DNA from: Reticulitermes speratus
Taxonomy: Eukaryota > Arthropoda > Insecta > Blattodea > Rhinotermitidae
NCBI GenBank assembly: GCA_021186555.1
Contig: JAJKFL010000010.1
Coordinates: forward strand, 6,947,585-7,011,584
Direction of reading: 5' to 3'
DNA length: 64,000 nt
This document shows positions 63,311 through 64,000 of this stretch, piece by piece. Under the pieces are notes generated by a model, which had not been told where the DNA came from, did no database searches, and worked only from the letters and a program-made list of their open reading frames with translations. Each line of letters starts with the position of its first letter. Within the stretch, counting starts at the first letter, position 1. Position numbers and translations under genes: made by a program.

Positions 63311-64000
63311 AACTAACTAACTAACTAACTCCATGGAGCAGAGTCCTTCTTGAGAAGCTAACAGGTCGTCAGCTTGTCAAGAAATTCCCCGCATTTTATG
63401 GAACCCGAAGGTTCATTACCGCACTCACAAGAGCCCGCCACCTGTCCCTATCCTGAGCCATATCAATCCAGTCCATGCCCCCCCATCCCACTTCTTGAAG
63501 ATCCATTATAATATTATCCTCCCATCTACACCTGGGTCTTCCAAGTGGTCTCCTTTCGTCAGGTCTCCCCACCAAAACCCTGTATGCACCTCTCCCCTCA
63601 CCCATACGTGCTACATGCCACGCCTACCTCATTCTTCTCGATTTGATCACCCGAACAATATTTGGTGATGAGTACAGATCATTAAGTTCCTCGTTATGTA
63701 GTCTTCTCCACTCCCCTGTTACCTCGTCCCTCTTAGGCCTAAATATCCTCCTCAGCACCCTATTCTCGAACACCCTCAGCCTATGTTCCTCCCTCAGTGT
63801 GACAGACCAAGTCTCACACCCATACAAAACAACAGGAAACATTATAGTTCTGTATATCTTAATCTTTGTATTTTTGGATAGCAAACTGGAAGACAGAAGA
63901 TCCTGCACCGAATGATAACAAGCACTCCCCGACTTCAATCTGCTCTTAATTTCTTCCTGAGTGGAATTTTGATCTGTTAGGGTTGTTCCCAAATATTTGA
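63311..64000 (-). pseudogene. RTE-like LINE, RT C-terminus, continues past window end
   Basis: Minus-strand frame from the window edge: [66 protein letters not shown], then TAG replacing the family Trp (63624-63626), then [39 protein letters not shown] and [20 protein letters not shown] to the stop about 63396. The 3' UTR of about 70 bp ends in (GTTA)n (plus-strand AACTAACTAACTAACTAACT at 63309). Only one nonsense change is visible, so this is the youngest copy of the family here. Clade is judged from C-terminal motifs only. Confidence 0.85.

Overview
This is eukaryotic, repeat-dominated DNA from an insect. The one host gene recognised has spliceosomal introns and encodes a CYP307 (Spook-type) cytochrome P450, an arthropod ecdysteroid-biosynthesis enzyme. 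Most of the rest is layered transposable-element debris. The tRNA-derived SINEs and the LINE 3' ends resemble repeats I associate with cockroaches (Periplaneta-like Blattodea). That placement is from memory and untested.

Layout. 0-9.7 kb: SINEs, a hAT-like element, two minisatellites (46 bp and 52 bp units), a mariner relic and the first hammerhead-like motif. 9.8-14.8 kb: two nested stacks, namely a jockey-like LINE inside a promoter-bearing LTR-like repeat, and a pogo/Tigger-like element holding a SINE and a second LINE. 15-24 kb: minisatellites, a 1.2 kb tetranucleotide tract, several MITEs and a perfect 46 bp palindrome. 24.4-40.1 kb: the CYP307 gene, three exons with a 12.3 kb TE-filled intron 1 and a 1.7 kb intron 2. 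40-51 kb: a hAT-like element with an exact 8 bp duplication, SINEs, a 114 bp satellite of about 23 units, and a LINE 3' end amplified into a 39 bp minisatellite. 53-56 kb: a compact CACTA-ended transposon with a decayed transposase-like gene, then a hAT-like element split by a Penelope-like element. 56-64 kb: LINE 3' ends, SINEs, a CAGT microsatellite and a LINE reverse transcriptase running off the window.

CYP307 is the only gene with a likely cellular role. It has good splice junctions, the heme-binding motif and family-specific motifs, but exon 2 as given carries two single-base deletions. It is either a recent pseudogene or a functional gene with assembly errors.

Most interesting: (1) a Penelope-like family with inverted terminal arms, a roughly 31-32 nt left extension, 11-13 bp target duplications and hammerhead ribozyme motifs; (2) the 1548 bp CACTA-ended element whose terminal repeats contain the start of its own ORF; (3) four near-perfect 78 bp TA-flanked hairpins; (4) a satellite apparently born inside a dispersed repeat, with an unamplified copy in the same window; (5) two pairs of SINE families that share 3' tails but have different tRNA-like heads. 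All structural calls come from reading the sequence; no database search was possible.
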